The notes: generated from the letters alone by a model not told the origin. Counted from the stretch's first letter, positions 1-12,076 are shown. The stretch is 64,000 nucleotides of DNA from Paraescarpia echinospica (GCA_020002185.1 CM034532.1:46957962-47021961); one strand, 5' to 3'. A program made the numbers and translations.

Positions 1-2762
1 CATTGGCATAGGTACTTGGCACGCCGCTGTCGGTTCGGTCAGACATGATAACGGGGTGCATTTTTTGCTGTGACATAAATTTTGGCTTTGACTCTCACTC
101 AATCACTCAACACTGTCAGACATGATATTCGAAGATGGGAGGAAGGAGTGGGTTGGTAAAATATGTTCACAATAACATCATTTTTGCCTGCCTTCTCCTG
201 AACTTTTCCGTGCTGTCAGACATGACAACGGAAGATGGGGAGAAGGGGGGTATTCTTGTTGACAATTTTAATGGATTACATTCTAATTTTGATACATTTT
301 ATTACAAAAACACTCAATACCCAGGTATTTGGGGAAGTCAGACCCCCCTTTCTCAACCCTTAACCCCCCCCCCCCGGTTCCAATGCTGGTGCATTAGATA
401 CATATCTACTACCCAGTATTGGTGAAAGACAAGCTCATGCTTCTTCTCCATCCAAAAATGCATGCAACATAATGGGCTTACGGCAATTCGGACTACTAAA
501 ACTGCCCGTATAGCATATCACATATGTCATGCATTTAGAGACACATCTAGATTAACAGGTGTTCAACAACTATTAATTGGCAGGGTCCATTTTCAGACAT
601 TAATGCCAAGAGATGGGACTTTTAGAGAATGAGATCCCATATCTCGTGACATCCAGCCTCGTAACCCAGCAATGGACCTTGGTGGGCTATACACAACAAT
701 TGTAAGAAGGCATGTCAGCATCTATAGTATATTGAATTCAAACGAGGGAAACAGTTCACTATTTTTTTCAGCTACACATCTTTGGCCGGTCACCTAAGGA
801 ACTTGTATGTTACTGTCAGGGCTTAGAGTTGGCATTATGCATCAAAATACCACAGCAATCGTTTGGGTCCCATTCACCCATTGTAGACAATACACAACAT
901 TTGGTTGTGTATAGCCAAGATTGGGGATAACCTTGACGACCGCACATCAAATATTAAGGGTAATAACATACGACTAACAGTCCTAATGACAGGTGTTTCC
1001 AACGTTCCGTTTCCCTGCGGGTGACTTTTTACTTCCCCTGGCACAAACACCAGATACTGAGATAGAAGAAACCGACGGCTTATACTTCTACGTGGTTAAT
1101 CGGCATAGTCCATAAGTCTGGATTTTAATAACCATTTGTGTGTGTCAACAACTGTGCTGTGCCAGATGTAAAGGTGTTAAAAAAGTATAAAGTGCGAGTA
1201 AACTTAAAGTATGAACGATGTGTAAATAAAAGCACAGACCATGGCTTAGCCTTAGAAGCATGAAACAAACCATTCACGTACCTGGAGGCCTGGATGGTTG
1301 GGGCTACCAACACATTCCCGGGGAGGGCGTTCCACCAGAACTTATGGCAGAAGACAGACTTTAATATGCCTGGGATGATGTTGAATGATGGAAGTAACGC
1401 TCAGCCTCCGAGGTATCAAAGTTAGGCAAAACTCAAGTTATAACGGCGAAATCGAGGTGGATCCGGATTCTAGAATCTATACAAGTGCTCATATAGCCCA
1501 ATAGTCATTACAGGTTCAGACACATATAATTCAAGATACTGACTCCTAGATGTAATGCTTATTCGTTCTCGCTATGCGCGCCATCTTCCGGGACCCCATA
1601 GGCACAGACCCTCCAATCCATCCCGCTGTCACGACACGATCATCTTCTGACGTGGGTTCTTTCGAAGTTGTCATTTTCTTCTTTACGTTCCGTTTAATTT
1701 GCTTGCGCCTTACCGCGCATTTTGGGAAATTTCTTTGTCGTTTTAAACTTCAAACAAATACGTATGCTGGGTGTAAATAATGATTTAACTATTCTTGGTG
1801 AACTTCGCTAATCCCACACGTGTTCACTAGTACGGGTGAGACCACCGTTAGATTTCCCCAATCACTAATGGCGACCATGTTAACGTTTTGTCAGATTGTA
1901 AGAAAACTGCACCTGACAAAAGTCTGAAATTCATTCACAGCAACTGATATCATGTCATTGATATACTGTTGAAATTTCGTCAAAATCAAATACCTCCAGC
2001 TCTTTTAAAACGCATGCATACACTGTGCCATCGATATTGACCAATATAACCACATTTTTCTGCATCCACGTGATCTGTGGAAAAAATGGCAAAAAATCAC
2101 TCCGCCAACTACACTCTTCCAGATATGCGTCATTTCACTTCCAATACATTCTACCACAGAACCTGTTGATACGCCTGGTTTAGTTCACATAAAAAGGGTC
2201 TCAAATTTAAAATATCACAATTTTTAGGGGACAATGTTTTAACACAACTGGAAGTCTAACAGTGGTCTCAACCCTAATAGAAATGGTGATTATAGAGAAA
2301 CATGTCGAATTTAGCCTGTTATAGTAAAGATACATACATATATTGCAGACTGCCAAAAAAATGAATGAAATCCCTACGCCTAATAATTTTCTATCAATTT
2401 CAGAAGTCACCACCCTTGCTGGACAACACGCACACAACAGCCAGTACTGTATGCATTTATCTTTTACCTAGTGCTTTTATTGACCCACACTGCCCATGAT
2501 TGCTTGCACAGATAAACTTCTGGCGCACTTTTTGAGATTTCTCAACATGCATTCTGTTAGAAAAGTATACAATGTCAGCTTTTATTTTTTAGTGAAATAA
2601 AAAACAATTCTGGTACTCTAAGCCTATGTAAAATGGGTAAGGTCGGCAAATATTTTACTAAATATATATCTGAATTGATCCATTTAAGGTGCGTGGTGCA
2701 TTAGTTTCGCTGTATGTTTTAATAAAATAATACATCATGGAAATAAGTAATTTGAAAAAAGT
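1..2762. other. Duplicated non-coding flank, no gene recognised
   Basis: No ORF here resembles a known protein. Around 1028-1085 lies a piece related to part of the inverted repeat arms at 18.8-19.7 kb and 22.3-23.1 kb (shared core TTTACTTCCCCTGGCAC or close variants), so a dispersed repeat is present. A short homopurine/homopyrimidine C tract lies near 366-376. A minus-strand ATG near 1663 opens a short frame that I do not recognise. Confidence 0.6.
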
Positions 2763-2804
2763 GTTCATATTACCCGAAGTGTCGGGCAATATGAGCATGC
2801 TTCT
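2763..2804. repeat. Imperfect hairpin; left candidate terminal repeat of the pogo-like element
   Basis: Two 16-bp arms (left TGTTCATATTACCCGA, right TCGGGCAATATGAGCA) form an imperfect palindrome with a 4-nt loop. The right arm and its continuation (2784-2804) match, as an inverted copy, the sequence at 6047-6068 on the far side of the pogo-like transposase. This fits a pair of terminal inverted repeats about 3.3 kb apart, a normal size for pogo-type elements. No TA target duplication was established. Confidence 0.45.
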
Positions 2805-3157
2805 AAACTGTGTGTATGACTCATGTTTAATAATTATAAGATATATGATGGTTATTATTATGACCATTTATTATTATTGTTAATTATATATCTTAACTAG
2901 ATGATTAACAGTACTGTAAAATGGAACGTTTAAAAACTAGAAAATGCCTAAAAACAACCATGGCACGTGAAAGTGTCATCGTCAATGAATTCGGATTCCT
3001 CGGCGTATTATTCATTAAATTACAGGATAATACATTGAAATGTATCACCAAAATTCATAATGTATCTATAGGGCCTAGATCTATGATCCGTGGAAGATTA
3101 ACGGTATTTTAAGAAACTGAACGTAGCCTAGGCCTATAAATGGTAACTAGAAAATGT

Positions 3158-5742
3158 CTAAAAACAACCCTGGCATGTGAATGTGTCATCGTCGAGTATT
3201 CCAAATTCTTCGCCGCATGATCCGTGGAACCATTCACCATATGGTTTGGACTGAATCCAGTCTTCATTTCGCTTGTGATCTGATGCGTCCCCGAAATCGA
3301 CGCCACACTTATAACATGGGATTTTAAGCCGATGTTCCCTAACAGCTACTTTCTTCACACGAACACGTTTGGCCTTCGGTGGCTTCTTTTAAGTTTTGGA
3401 AGCGCTCCGAGGACTAGGTCCAGTTGCCATCAGACTCTGCTTGTACGGCGAACTCGTGATAATTTCGGCGTGAGCTATTTTTCGTCTCTTGCTGGCGCCT
3501 TCAGCCATCTTAGGCCTGGGAACGGCTGGTGAACAATTAATCAGTCGTTGAAACGATAGGCCTTCACCATCTGGATCGCAGTTCTCCTCGAATGTATCAG
3601 CGGAAACGTGCACATCCATCTCAACGCTGCAAACAGTTACAAATTCAATTAGTAGGCTTTAAAGAGTGATTTATGTTAGGCCCTAATGGTACTTAGGCTA
3701 CTTCTTATTTCATAGTAGTAAGCAACTGTTATTGTTATCGTCATTACTATTCGTTGACGTTACCGCCGTCGCCTTCATCGTTATTACGAAATAGGCATAA
3801 CCGCCATATAAGCTTACAATGTTAACTTTATTTTTACCAAACTACAAAAAAATTATAGTAAAACACATAGGCTACCTGATAACCTGGCAGAGACTAGGAA
3901 GGTCGCGCACTGCTGTGAAGCTCGGAGCAACTGACGAGTCGAGCACTGCTGTGAAGCTCGGAGCAACTGACGAGTCGCGCACTACTGTGAAGCTCGGAGC
4001 AACTGACGAGTCGCGCGCTGCTGTGAAGCTCGGAGCAACTGATGAGTCGCGCACTGCTGTGAAGCTCGGAGCAACTGACGAGTCGCGCACTACTGTGAAG
4101 CTCGGAGCAACTGATGAGTCGCGCGCTGCTGTGAAGCTCGGAGCAACTGATGAGTCGCGCACTGCTGTGAAGCTCGGAGCAACTGACGAGTCGCGCACTA
4201 CTGTGAAGCTCGGAGCAACTGACGAGTCGCGCACTACTGTGAAGCTCGGAGCAACTGACGAGTCGCGCGCTGCTGTGAAGCTCGGAGCAACTTATGAGTC
4301 GCGCACTGCTGTGAAGCTCGGAGCAACTGACGAGTCGCGCACTGCTGTGAAGCTCGGAGCAACTGACGAATGCTGTGAAGCTCGGAGCAACTGACGTGTC
4401 GCGCACTGGAGTGGTGTTCAGCTGAGGAAGGGGTAGACCAGCAGCGGAATTTGGCGTGTCCGTCACATCGGCTGCGGCAAAATCAGCATCCGAAAGGATG
4501 TGCGGGTTGAGTGGGTTTATCCCACACTTCCGGGAGCCACTGATTGCGTTACTCACCATAGCAGCTTTGATGTAAGCCGACCCAAAGAGAGCTGCAATTT
4601 GAAACTCTGTGACCGGCCGGCCAGGGTGCTGGCGCAGCCATGTCTGCACTCCTCTGTTGTAATTGACATTAACACTTTTGAACACGCTCACATCGAGTGG
4701 CTGAAGCCGGTGCGTGCAGTGGGGCGGCATTGATATGATTATGATGTTGTTTGTATTGGCCTTGTCGATCAGTCGAACATTCTTCGTGTGGCTGCTGTGG
4801 CCATCTAGGATGAGCAACACCTTTGATGCTCGGTGGCTTGGCTGCACAACTTCAATGAAGTGGTCGATCTAGCATTCAAACAACTCAACGTTGATCCAAC
4901 CACTTTTGTTTGCGTACCCAACAGTGCCAGGAGGCGACCCGTCAAGCAGTTCCGGCTTCATGCGAACCCTGGGGAATATCATCATCGGTGGGATGTATGC
5001 GCCGGTTGCCGAAACACAAGCGACAACTGTAACATTCTTTCCCCTCTCCGCACTGGTGATAGCCCCGATCCCTTTCTTCCCTTTCTTCGCCAGCACTTTC
5101 CCTGGCATAAATTTGGCAAATTGTGTAACCAGATTCGTCCACGTTGAATATGTTGCCTTCGTGGATGCCCCTCTTCCCATCCTCATCAAAGATGGTGGCT
5201 TGTAGAAGCTGCATGTACCGATCAACCTTCGTTCTGTTAAAGCCGATGGCTCGCTGAATCGACGTTGGCTCGGGGATTCGCGGACTGATGTCTGGATGCC
5301 GTTTTAAGTAGACTTTCAGCCAGTACTTTCCAGCCTTTTGAATTGTTTCCTTGAATTAATTTGTTATGTTGTTTGTTTCGCAGAATTTGAATACAAAGTG
5401 CCTCACATCATCTCGCGTCAAGCCGAAGAGTTTGGCCTCCATTTCAAATATGGTGGCTTTCAGCTCTGTTTCTTGATCTATGGAGAGTACCGGTTTGCGG
5501 CCGAGACACTTGTGGACGCCCTCACCCGCACGTGCCTTCTCTAGATGCCGTCTCAGGGTTTGTCGCGGTACATTGTGCGCTTGGCTAGCTGATTTTTGTG
5601 ATCGTTGATATATTAGTACGTCACGTACGGCCGACTGCATATCTGATAATGTCCATTTCACGCGTTCAACCTTCTTCTTCACATTAGGCATCTGATAAAA
5701 AAAGTGTGAGAGTTTATTATTGCAAGTTTTAAAGGGATTCAT
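3158..5742 (-). pseudogene. Pogo/Tigger-like DDE transposase, left copy, inactivated
   Basis: Read on the minus strand from 5742. A psq/CENP-B type helix-turn-helix region comes first (5742-5356, with SDMQSAVRDV and VPRQTLRRHL). The DDE_1 core follows: NVDESGYT near 5140, GKVLAKKGKKGIGAITSAER near 5070, LLILDGHSSHT near 4810 and PPHCTHRLQPLDVSVF near 4720 give the three acidic residues. A 12-residue repeat region (36-bp minisatellite) follows, and then a splice donor near 3867. An acceptor near 3628 joins in frame to a last exon (to 3158) with the ITSSPYK motif and a PHD-like Cys/His finger (DWIQ, WFH). Lesions: TAA at 5356-5358, a frame break near 5115, TAG at 4869-4871, and an 8-bp deletion inside the repeat array near 4370. 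The same lesions occur in the right copy, so the element was dead before duplication. Confidence 0.9.
3899..4400. repeat. 36-bp coding minisatellite, about 14 units
   Basis: Tandem 36-bp units (core GCTGTGAAGCTCGGAGCAAC) with a few third-position-like changes. 36 is a multiple of 3, so on the minus strand each unit reads as VRDSSVAPSFTA in the transposase frame. Other frames on both strands are also open, which gives several spurious long ORFs. It lies between the DDE core and the C-terminal zinc finger exon, and ends about 30 bp before the splice donor. The right copy has only about 9 units. Confidence 0.95.
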
Positions 5743-6312
5743 ATATATAGCAGCAGAAACAAATTGCTTCTGGGCAGTTTAGAAATATAGCCTATAATAA
5801 AACAGATAGCAATACCTCAAAAACTGGAAAACTTTGTTAAAAAAAGTTTGCTGCTGCTATATGAACCCCTTTAAATATAGCATATACTACGAATTACCAT
5901 TGGATAACAATTACTATTGTTTTGAATATAATTGTAGCCTCAAATGATTGCAACGCAGACTGGCAGTAGATAAACAAAGCCAATAACGTGTATGCTAATG
6001 TGAGCACCCTATCGACTAATATGAGCACCTTGCTCATAATACCTCCAGAAAGCCTGCTCATATTAGCCACAGCGCTATGCACGCCGCCAGGTGATAATTT
6101 GGCGAACTATAATCCGCGAGAGGCTGCATTATCGCTCATTACAATACGCAACAAGCTTCAAGGTTTAATTTACACATCACTTGCGCATCGTAATGATACA
6201 CATTTTGAATCAGAATAAATTCGCCGTACTGGTGGATATGGTAAGAAAAGTGCATAGGTTCTTTACACGACCTCACCTCGGAAAATACTCGGCAGCGAAA
6301 ACGACAGAAATG
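5743..6312. other. AT-rich stretch with repeated TATGAGCA-type motifs
   Basis: No gene seen. Between about 5988 and 6068 the words TATGAGCA / TGCTCATA occur several times in both orientations, related to the hairpin at 2763-2804. Sequence from 5963 on is absent from the right duplicate, where the text jumps after position 60335 to sequence matching 12200. Confidence 0.6.
6047..6068. repeat. Right candidate terminal repeat of the pogo-like element
   Basis: The reverse complement (GGCTAATATGAGCAGGCTTT core) matches 2784-2804 with only a few differences, so the two sites are inverted repeats flanking the transposase remnant. A related direct copy of the TGCTCATATTA word is at 12157-12167, beyond the P element. 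Confidence 0.4.
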
Positions 6313-6320
6313 GTGCTGGC

Positions 6321-6376
6321 CACGTGCGCTCGCGTCGTTCTGTCTGTTTACGTTCTCTATATGTATATATATAATA
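6321..6376 (+). repeat. P element terminal inverted repeat, left
   Basis: 56 bp identical to the reverse complement of 12021-12076. The outermost six bases are the palindrome CACGTG. The TSD copy is at 6313-6320. Confidence 0.95.
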
Positions 6377-6463
6377 ATTAATGTTTATAGGCATGAAAAA
6401 GCCAAACTGAATGTGTTGCGTCATCTAATCAGAGGGGAAGGACAGCTTCGAGCAACAACAACA

Positions 6464-7258
6464 ATGTCTTCGTCGCTGAATGTCACAATGAGCAAACAGA
6501 ACATCAACCGTTCGTTGCTCAACATAAGCGATGACGCACTACATTTCTTCATCACCCTGCACAATACTGTCCGCCGTCTGCAAGGACTGGACGCTTTAGC
6601 GGAACACGGGGCCAGTGTCCTCAATGAGGTTAAACATAAAGTCCTTGCAGACGGTGACATTACAAAATCATTTTTTAAGTGCATGCCACATGGCGGCGAC
6701 GTCGATATCATCAATGTCATTTTTACAGAATGTGTTGGCCGTTACCTTGCCGTAAGTAACAATCAATTTCGCAAGGCATTGGTACACGATATTCGGAAGA
6801 AAAAAAACATCAGCACACAGACTAGAAATACAAAAGTCAGCAACATCCAAGAAGACCAAACGAATGGACAATTTATGCAACATGTGCGGAGGCCGCTACA
6901 GAACATGTAAGCATTACATGTACGCCGTCTTTAGTAATCGCATTCAGACATGTACTAATTATTTTATTAATCCATACATAACACTCACGTACATGTAGTA
7001 TTGTGTACACGTATAACATACGGCTATTAATAATTGTGTAAATGCGATATGTCGGTATGGATATAAGCAACGTGAAAATATTACTCAATAAAGCAAAACG
7101 TATTTCCTTGTAGTAATACTTGTCTTAATTTTTACGTAGCACAAACGTGGATACAGTGTAACACCTGTCAACGATGGCTGCACAGATCATGCAGCCAGCT
7201 GACTGCAGAAATGTGGTTAGAACACGCAAGCAAGGAAGACCTGCCCGAAGTGTGTTGA
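6464..7258 (+). CDS. P element second gene: helical domain plus PHD-like zinc finger
   Basis: Function unknown. Exon 1 starts at ATG 6464 and encodes a mostly helical region (ISDDALHFFITLHNTVRRL). Near a run of eight A at 6800-6806 the frame must shift by one to continue into SAHRLEIQKSATSKKTKR and then NLCNMCGGRYRT (ending 6906), just before a GTAAGC donor. The acceptor TTTTTACGTAG at 7139 joins in phase (T + CA gives Ser) to exon 2, QTWIQCNTCQRWLHRSC, a C-x2-C-x4-H-x2-C signature typical of PHD/WIQC fingers. The stop is at 7256-7258. The last Cys pair of a full PHD finger is incomplete (one Cys just before the stop). The gene is convergent with the transposase, whose end is 94 bp away. The poly-A frame break may be a real mutation or a sequencing error. 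Confidence 0.7.
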
Positions 7259-7351
7259 CAGCGATTCAGAGTGAAGTGTACGTTAACATATGTTAAATGT
7301 ATGGGCGTTAGAGGGAAATGCATGTGTTTATCACATTTATTGCATTTATAT

Positions 7352-10300
7352 TTATGATCGTTTGCCTCGTTTATTCAAAGGTTGGTTGCAAGAAAAATTG
7401 TAAGGAACAGCTCCTTTTAAACCAACATTTGATTTCTTTGACCTTTTCTTACTGCTTCTCCCAAGCAACACTGAATTAACGCCTTTGGAATATTGGAGGT
7501 ATGTCGGATTGGTATTAGCGCCATGTTTTTGCGATCTTTGCTGTGAAAAAAAATTCTCCACTATGTCAGTATTTAAACGTGACGCCATAATGGAACTGCC
7601 AGATGTGATACGTTTCTTCATAATTTCTCGCAAACTCGTACAGCAAAACATAATGTCCTCCCTTGTTTCCTGGGACATGAGATAACTTTTATAAGGGGGT
7701 GTCGACATCTGCACGGGCAAGGACTTCCTTTTCCCAGTTAAAAAAGAATGATATTGTTGTTTCTAGAGTACAGAATCTGCTGTCAGCTAGGTGAAGGACA
7801 GGTGAATCATTGTTTACGAAAGATATCAAATCACTAGTAATGGAAAGAAATGTCAAAGTACCGGTAAGAAGTTTTCGTTGTCCTTCAACTAGACTGTCAG
7901 CGTAGTTCTTCATCAGGGACCACATGGCGCTGTTCAGGCATTCTTCTGCTAGGTGATTTCTCATTTTGGAGACAGTGGTAAGGAAAATATGTTCTTTTGT
8001 TAACTTGTGGTGCAGACGGGTCATCTCTGGATTACACGTTATATCCCAGTTATAAGCAGAGCGCCAGTGGTCCCAGATGATTGGAAATCCTTGCCAGTGC
8101 AGGTGTCTAGTGCTTAAAGATGTAGTTCCACTATTAAAAACGTTATTACGTAAACGTTTTATGACATGTTTAACGTCCATTCCTAAAACTATTGTTTCAC
8201 CCAAAACTTGTAAGTTTTCAATTGTCATATTGACGTCCAGTGGTTTAAGTGGGTGAAACAACAGCTTCAGGAATGACCAGTTAGCGCTGGCGCCATCAAA
8301 CAAGCAAAAATGAACATTAAAACCATAATCGAAGAGGTGGCTAATAGCTTTCCAGAACAACAGAACAAGATGGTGCGCTTGCACACCGACGGTAGCGAAG
8401 TGGGCAAATGGAAAAACAAATCCTGTAAATCCCAAAAACTCCATTTGAAGAACATGTGTCGCTAATAATGTGTTGTTGTTATTTCCCTTACTTTCTTGTA
8501 TACCGTGTACTTTTTCTAGGGCGTTGGATTCCCTTTCCAGGTCGACAACCCCCGACAGCCTTGTTTCGCCATCCCGAGAATCCATTTGGAGATCTTGCTG
8601 TATTGACATTTCATCAAAGATGAGTCCGCCATGTCTCCCACTAATAGGAACGTGTTTGTCACTTGCGGTTATGTCCATCCACTTGAAGACATCAGGCAGG
8701 AAACCTATGGACAGATTAATGTTTAATGTTATAGCCATTTGGTTTGCCTGCATTGCCAGTGCGTTCGATATGAGTTTCACGTTTGTCATGATGGATGAAC
8801 AGTTTACGAAAGCGGAAAGGGTTAACGTGTGGTGTAGCAGTGGTCATATCAATGTGTCATCGCGGTAATTATAGAGGAGCAGGATATGAAGTGACATCCC
8901 ACGTAAATATGACCATTATAATGATATCATAACCATACATTGCTGTATATATCTATGTATGTAAGCATTGTTTTTTATGCCAAAACTTCATAGTGTAATG
9001 CACCTACCTGGTCGTTGATCAACGGAATTCTTATAATACTGGAGCAGTCTAACCGACGGAAGAAGTAACGCGCCAGTATCGGTCGCATCTGCATAGGCTG
9101 CGGGTGATCGGTTCCAAAGACCGAGGGCGAACTGGATCACAGATCGCTCCCATCGTCGTCCCTGTGAGAACACGGTGCTGTTTTCACCATCGATGTTATC
9201 ACATCAATGCACCCATCGCCGAGGTTAGGGGCTTGCCGCTGAATGATTTCTTTAACGTCGACGTTACGCTATATACATTGATGCACTGGTGGAATATGTG
9301 CAATCGTTAACGATAATTTATGTGTGATATTCATGATGTGTTATGAATGTTTTGCAAAAGGATGTAATCGTGAAGTACTATTATAGATTTCATGACAGGA
9401 GATATTGCATGATGAAGCAACATTGCTGTCACCTAAGTACAGTCAAAAGATTTAATGTACAATTGACAGCAATATGTCATGAAATAAGGTATTATTCACC
9501 TGTGCTGTGTCAGCTTTGGACGTCGCGCGAACTCGGTCGTAATGCATGTGTCTGCAGAAATCGCAGAATGTTCCCTTGTTAAAAAGTGGCATCACAACAG
9601 GGCAGCGAACATGCTTCATGTATTGCACACCATTGTGCACGCGCATGGTTGTTGATTTGCTTGTGAGTAGTGTGTCACTGCCAACCTGCACTCCGTCACA
9701 GAGTTGAATGACACTGAGGAATGTTGACAGTGCACAAATGACTTGTGCAGTGATGACATCGGGGAATCCCCATTGGTCTAATGGGACGATATCGTCCCTG
9801 ATGTTCACTTTATAGATGTCACCATCTATGGTAAGAATACATGGTGTATTGTTCAAGTGTGACAGAACTTTACAGTACATGTTATTGCCGACAGGTGCCC
9901 AACCATTGCGCAAGAGGACCTCTCCCATGTCTTCTGTGGACGGCGCTGGTTGTCGCTTCGCTAAGCCAGTGTACACATCTGGGAAACACACAACATGTAC
10001 TTATGAGTAGTAATTTATGTTTGTTGTGTGTATAGTATATGTATGCATCAGGGCGTTTTATATTTAATTTTCACTGGGGGGCAATGTCTTAAAAGGACAC
10101 TTGTAATGGGTAAAAAGGGCAATTTACGCATACATTAATGATTATGTTCCTTAGGCATATATGAAAGCTTAATATAAAGTATTATTATTTTAGTTGTGGA
10201 GTCCCAGTATATTGAACATCCAACCTGCTTAGTGTCTTTATCTCCTGTCAGATCCAGAGCTTTGTTCACCGCTTCAAGTAGTCCAGGGGCAACGTTCTTC

Positions 10301-11260
10301 TCTGGCGAAAGCATGACAACTGCTATTTGGAGGTTTTTTTATTATACCCCAGTGCTAATTAAATCAAACACACTAAAACGAATAAAAAGTAAGCCCTACA
10401 AGGGGCTGGTTTGGGAGAATCGGGGGAAAGTTGGGCTGACTGGGGGGAATGAAAGAGCTGGGGGCAGTGTCCCCCCACTTTGTATGTTAAAAAACGCCCT
10501 GGTATGCATAGTATTCCACTGACCGATGTAAAGTGTAGAGAGGATAAATGGGGCACCATTTGTACGTAATTATTTCGTAATTATGCAACAAATGTTATTC
10601 AGTTACACCGATGTGTGTAACAACAAAATACTTTAACACATCATGTATGTTGAGTTATGTTCAGTTTACGAATTACAGACTGTACGTTATATTTTATGAG
10701 AATTGCGTCATCACCACGAACAGTGATCATATCAAATGTGAATAAAGAACGTATAGTACGCTTTTGTGTGTATACTAGCGATGTTTCACCTATTAGTAGA
10801 AACGTGTACAAGTAGGCATAGGGAAATATTACACAGGTACTATAGAAAATACTTCACCAGTTGTAGTCTTTCGCATTCCATCGGGTCCTTTTTTTATGTG
10901 TATCAAACGGCATAGTTTCACCTTTGGGAAAAGACGTCTAAGAAACATCTTAAAGAACTGAAATGAAACACATGTAATGTTAATGTATTATAAAATATAT
11001 GTGTACCATTGCAAACAGGCCTGATAGTTATCACGTGTAAAACATTGTGGCAATTGTTATGTAGTGCTTCTCGTGTCAGAACAATCATACTAACATACGT
11101 CCATTCCCAGACACACACAGACTGTACATCCATTATATATACATTCATCTAAATACTTACCATTACGTGTCTGTCTTCTTCAGCTGCAGTGCTCAAATAA
11201 TGGTTGATGACGTCCTCTGTTTTAATTTTTCCATCCTCCTCCATGTAATTGTCTAACAAC
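7352..11260 (-). pseudogene. P element / THAP9-like transposase, multi-exon
   Basis: The core exon (8789-7352) has the P-element RNase H-like fold signatures: LIFDEMS (first Asp, residue 59 of this segment), CLFDGASANW (second Asp, residue 165), MDVKHVIKRLRNN, then an insertion-domain-like stretch with KMRNHLAEECLNSAMWSLM. After a frame break near 7705 follow YLMSQETRED and RLNTDIVENFF with the expected catalytic Glu and NPTYLQYSKGV. Upstream exons with good splice sites are 11260-11161, 10948-10858, 10322-10225 and 9978-9500; the first three join in phase. The 9978-9500 exon has a C-x2-C (FCDFC) segment. I could not find a THAP finger or the true start. The frame break, and a phase mismatch entering the 9978 exon, suggest it is inactive. 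Confidence 0.85.
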
Positions 11261-12020
11261 CTACACAATAAACAAATTTGTAATAGTCTTTACATATGTT
11301 TTATTGGTTAAATAATGTTTTGTTAATAATTATACATTTTACATTGACACTTTGAAATACTACCTCAAACCAATGGGCCACTTGGAACGCTAGTAACAGT
11401 ATAATACGTATCGCAACTGGGGGTTCAGTCACATTATTTACACGATAGGGTTGGCTGCATCACCTGTAGCACCCAATATCTTCGCAAGACGGTGCAATTT
11501 GTTATTGGACTTATTATTATCCCACGACGTGTGAAATCACTCACCCAAATGTCATCTCTTGTGGAGTCCTCATTGCAAGCAGGGGTTTTGTACAAAGTCA
11601 AAGACAAAATTGTAACGCGGACGACGCCGTCTTCTTATTTGACAACATACCTTCGCACGTTATTCAAGTATCTAACGGAGAGCGTCTCTTGGCGCGCGAT
11701 CGCATTTATAAAGGGGCGAATATTACGTACAGGAGGTGTGTCGCGAGAGCTCGCGACCGCGTTGGCTGCGTTCCGGGGTCATTTCCGGTATAGCTGTCAA
11801 CCACAGTGAGTTGAAACGTGTGCGCGACTCATTAAAACACTTCTTTTTGTAATAAATACGAATCCGTTTGTTACGAAAAGTTGGCATTGTGACCACAATA
11901 GTTGGAACATTTATTTGTGATCTTCATAATCGGTGTTGGCGTCGCGACGGAGCAGTTCTGATGTTAAAAGGTGAGCGATTGGCTTGGGGTTACCGCAACG
12001 CCAACAGTTGCACACACTTA
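11261..12020. other. P element 5' region for the transposase, no gene recognised
   Basis: It should contain the transposase promoter and first exon (minus strand), but I cannot place them. The only open frame (plus strand, about 11492-11809) has no recognisable motif. Confidence 0.5.
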
Positions 12021-12076
12021 TATTATATATATACATATAGAGAACGTAAACAGACAGAACGACGCGAGCGCACGTG
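12021..12076 (-). repeat. P element terminal inverted repeat, right
   Basis: Perfect inverted copy of 6321-6376, followed directly by the TSD copy GTGCTGGC at 12077-12084. Confidence 0.95.

Larger units (their letters stand above)
6321..12076. mobile_element. Complete P-superfamily DNA transposon
   Basis: The ends are 56-bp perfect terminal inverted repeats (6321-6376 and 12021-12076) that begin CACGTGCGCTCGCGTC. They are flanked by an exact 8-bp direct repeat GTGCTGGC at 6313-6320 and 12077-12084. An 8-bp target duplication is the hallmark of P elements. The 5,756-bp body holds a multi-exon P/THAP9-like transposase on the minus strand and a second spliced gene on the plus strand. The right duplicate lacks the element and some extra flank, so this indel is not simply the insertion of this element. 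Confidence 0.93.

Noticed and set aside
3819..4394. Plus-strand ORF of SRTAVKLGATDE repeats
   Set aside because: Antisense shadow of the coding 36-bp array of the minus-strand transposase.
3899..4400. CRISPR-like array
   Set aside because: Units are contiguous with no unique spacers, and the genome is an animal; it is a minisatellite.
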